From the NCBI GenBank assembly GCA_038503065.1, contig JBCAMK010000005.1, positions 434,001 through 498,000 of the forward strand: 64,000 bases of DNA, in the 5' to 3' direction. The notes under the pieces were generated by a model, which was given only the letters and a program-made list of their open reading frames with translations, did no database searches and was not told where the DNA came from. This document shows positions 60,830 through 64,000 of the stretch, in pieces. The translations under genes and the position numbers were made by a program. The number at the start of each line of letters is the position of its first letter. Position 1 is the first letter of the stretch. Origin of the DNA: Paragyromitra xinjiangensis (taxonomy: Eukaryota > Ascomycota > Pezizomycetes > Pezizales > Discinaceae).

Positions 60830-63550
60830 GTTCATCGCCCATTTCACCGCATCTCGATAATATCACACTAGCCAAATGTACCCCTGCTACGGGTGGACCA
60901 TACTTCTCAGCACGACCCGTGTCTTTGTAACCCTTAAGGTATCAACGTCAGATTCAAACTAGTCAGTGACCTCACGATAGCAGAAAGCAAATATTTATCG
61001 AGCGTTAGGTCTAGCACACTTCTGCGAACTTGGAGAAATAGGACGATGCCTTAACCTTGTGGCCGGGCGCTACTGCCCTGCGAGTATATCTCGTCACAGA
61101 AACTCATGTACATTTCACAAACCAGCATCAATGTATGCCAAAAGGCATTTCTGTAAAATGCGCGCATCCATCAAGTCCAGAACATCTTATTAGTAAGGTA
61201 AGCCTTTTAGAGATTGGCTCCAAATATAACCATTGCTACACGTAAATACATATGATCCATAGCATCAAAAGGGCAGGGTGCAAACGTGGCAATTTTGACT
61301 AATATTTTTCGCAACCATGTTTTCAAGTGGGCATACACATTACGCTCGAGGAGCAAATAGAGACCCTGCTCGTAGAAATGCAGTCGGCACCGCAGCACAA
61401 TACTTATCAACTCTTAGAGGCTCTTTATTTGTTGGAGATTAATTCGTAATCTCGTCTGAAACAGTCTACTAGAAACCAAGCCCAGACTCAAGCAAGTAAG
61501 CGCTTAGAGCATAGTTTCTATATATTCAGGCCTGGACTAGAGTATTGCCTCCATTAATTAATTTCTTCCTAACTTCCGGTCCCAAGGCTCTATTTTCTAC
61601 TGCAGATTACGAGCCCGGCTTCGCGTTATCAAGGCCGTTCCGTTATTTTAGGTATTTTCCAACACGCCAACGTACTTTTCATCCTATGCTTTGAGCCGCA
61701 CTTTGAGCCCCCCAGAGCCGCAACCTCACTATTTCGCCGCTCTGCTTTCTCGTTTCCCTGCCTCACCACCTCGCCGCATAGACTGTCTGCAAGCCCCACC
61801 CAAGAGATTCAACGTCATTTCTTTTCTCCTCTCCTGTTGACACCATCATGACTGCCACGCATGAGGCTATTTTGCCTATGAAAGATAAGCGATGAACCGA
61901 AAAGCTTACGAAGTTCCCCCCCAATTGCGAATCCCAAGCCAGTTAACGAAACGCTGACCAGAAATTATATAGCACGAGTATCACAGCTACTCCAACTAAC
62001 AACTCGCTATCACGCCCAACTTTCTACCGCTGCCCCCAAAGGTATCATAAGCATCCAGCGACTGCCAAAGTTGCTTTCGGCGCTATTACTGCAGTTTGCT
62101 GCTGAAAATGGTTGAAACCTCGTGCTTGGTAAGGTGTTGTATCCACAACGCACCAAAGCCTGACTGCTTGCGTTATATTGGTAGCGCAAGAGAGGTGTCG
62201 TCACTTGAGAACTTGAAGGTTCTCTGTACATCATACATCCTAGGTCACGCTACAGCGCCAGAAAGGACTGCACTGCAGCCTTGTCCACTGTGGGGATTGG
62301 TCTGCCTCGAGCCTTAGGCGTAAGTGGCCAGAGGCCTGCCACGCTGAGAGCGTGCGCTTGTTGCCAGTGTTTGAGTCAGCGTGTATGCCATTCGTATTAC
62401 TCGTGTCCTTTCTAAGTCTACATCTTACCAGGAACCTATTGATGATAAGTTGCGCTGCCAGTAAAGCATCTGAGCTCTCGTAACAGATGCTGGGGTTGTG
62501 CTAGGAGCCGTGGACTTACACCAAGCTCTAAATCTCAGAGATCTTCCTTGATCGAAGTTCACTATACCTGATTACTGCAAATGCTGACGCTCGTGGACAA
62601 CTGAGCCTGAGAATGAATACTGTGAATACTGGTACTTGGAACCAAACACTAAGAGGCCGAAACACGGAGCAGGATGAAAAAAGGGACGAAACACGGAATA
62701 CAGAAACTTGAGAACTAGAGCTTGAGTTAAGCCTGGATGGCAGTTCTTGGGTATACCCTTTTTCCTGTTCGAGTTGATAGCATTAGGCTTTCCAAGGCGG
62801 TACGCAGGGCAGACCCCGCCGACCAAGATATTTCATTTTAACTTGGTGGGAGCTACTAACAATATCCGAGTGATTGAGAAGAGTGGGAGCGTTAGAGATC
62901 TCTTTCAAATGTCAGGTGCAATAGCCTCCTAGAAGACAACCTCACGGTCGAAGAGAGTAGAAGGCTATGGCCAGCACTGAGCGATAGGATAGTGCTTATA
63001 TACTCGGATCGACACCAGAGCAGTCCTTCAGGCAATTAGGTTCTCTCTCCGACTCCTGATCCCATGTATCGTACAACGTTATTTCGAACCGCGAACCGAG
63101 TGAGAATGTACTATTTAAAGAGAAAGCCCCACTTTCCACCATAGAAACCTACGACTATCCATCTGTAGCTTTTTCTGAACCGGTCGGAGTACTTTCAAGC
63201 TACGCGATTGAATATTCTATCTAGTTCTAAGCATCGCAGATTTCGCTTCCACCTCAATGAAGCACACTTAGGCAGCCTAACTGAATACTGTGGATATTGA
63301 GAATTCACCTATATCCTATGTCCCTAGCTATTCGTTATCCATGCGAAGACTCTAGGAGGTTCTCATGAGTCTCAGGATCATTTACCTGCGATATTCCGAT
63401 CTCTGTGTACAAAATTCATGGAACTAGGATGCTGGATGGGTTATCATTGAATTAATCAATGGGGCCAGGAAGCCATGATTTGATAGGATATTAATTCTTG
63501 ATCATACTATTTCCCTGAGGAGACCCTTATGTATAACTGCGCAGTTCGTC
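60830..63550. other. Gene-poor stretch
   Basis: 61600-61720 shares a diverged dispersed repeat with 42030-42140 (GAGCCCGG-TT-GCG ... TTTGAGCCGCA-TTTGAGCC). No gene is supported. Confidence 0.4.
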
Positions 63551-63558
63551 TGAGATCG

Positions 63559-63707
63559 CAGCAAAAGGTTCGCCACTGCATTGAAACTCTGAAATGCCCA
63601 TACTACAGTGACTACATCCTTGTCGATCGGTGCGGCGGGGATATGAACGTGGGGTTCTTGGTGTGGAGCCGGGAACCTAGACGGTTACGCCATGGTGCCC
63701 GGCGAAA
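63559..63707 (-). mobile_element. tRNA-derived SINE, copy 2
   Basis: Same length and orientation as copy 1. The box A-like TGGCGTAACCG is kept, while box B reads GTTCATATCCC with one change in its core, which may weaken transcription. Similarity stops at both ends of the 149-nt unit. Confidence 0.65.
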
Positions 63708-64000
63708 CTTTATAGTCTTTACTTTACTTGAGTTCGCTTCTGTACTATCTTACTTGGGTATCCCACGAAACAAGTATCACCGTCAATACGACTCAAGCTA
63801 CGAAACTTCGGACCCAATAGTTCTTATTAAGAAGATGGAGCTTCAGGCACACTCATCGGAAATCGATCCGTACATCCCATAGAATACGTTGAATCTCGTT
63901 CTTGCTGGCGAATTCAATGCAACTACGGAATACTTCAATTAACTACTGCGAAGCACCCACGTCTGCCAAGTCAAAGCACACCGGATCTCCCCGGAGTACT

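Overview
The window looks like an accessory, gene-poor segment of a filamentous ascomycete (Pezizomycotina-type) nuclear genome. Coding stretches are broken by introns of about 48-58 nt with GT(A/G/T)NGN donors, CTAAC/CTAAT-like branch sites and AG acceptors. Promoters are pyrimidine-rich, and the mobile elements (pogo/Fot1-like, hAT, TIR MITEs, tRNA-derived SINEs) are of kinds seen in fungi. I cannot name the species. No rRNA, CRISPR array or bacterial-type operon is visible.

Layout. 1-6.8 kb: decayed sequence with two diverged copies of one segment and one doubtful small membrane-protein ORF. 7.0-9.1 kb: spliced gene for a membrane-anchored Pro/Ala/Ser-rich protein, followed by hairpins and A-rich tracts. 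11.1-14.8 kb: an intact four-exon orphan gene and its decayed tandem paralogue, with a tRNA-derived SINE between them. 14.8-19.0 kb: no convincing gene. 19.0-21.4 kb: a TIR element carrying a minisatellite, then a hAT-type element with a perfect 8-bp target duplication. 25.0-27.9 kb: a four-exon C2H2 zinc-finger gene and a broken tandem copy. 29.4-30.2 kb: a two-exon orphan gene. 31.2-32.8 kb: a degenerate three-fold repeat. 34.3-37.0 kb: a second membrane-anchored Pro-rich gene laid out like the one at 7 kb. 38.2-39.2 kb: an intact single-exon orphan gene whose strand composition flips halfway. 39.3-47.8 kb: relics and a 178-bp TA-flanked MITE. 47.85-48.42 kb: a TATA-driven locus with a tandemly duplicated exon. 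48.63-53.73 kb: a pogo/Fot1-like transposon with perfect 39-bp TIRs, broken by one nonsense codon and by a 2.35-kb minisatellite-bearing insertion. 54.5-60.2 kb: three related minus-strand genes. 60.7 and 63.6 kb: two copies of another tRNA-derived SINE.

The most interesting unit is the minus-strand trio at 54.55-60.17 kb. Two proteins carry a Myb/SANT-like domain, and all three end in what reads as a diverged RNase H fold. In the 577-residue member that fold is complete only after removal of a 51-nt intron, and the four catalytic positions then read Tyr, Glu, Asp, Asp at spacings close to RNase H1. The other two have lost more of the active site. I infer a lineage-specific family of RNase H-fold proteins, probably chromatin- or DNA-associated and at least partly inactive as nucleases.

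A second theme is local duplication followed by decay: zinc-finger pair, 11/13.7-kb pair, duplicated exon, three-fold repeat, and one minisatellite shared by two otherwise unrelated TIR elements in opposite orientations. All gene models rest on reading splice signals and frames by eye; no similarity search was run.
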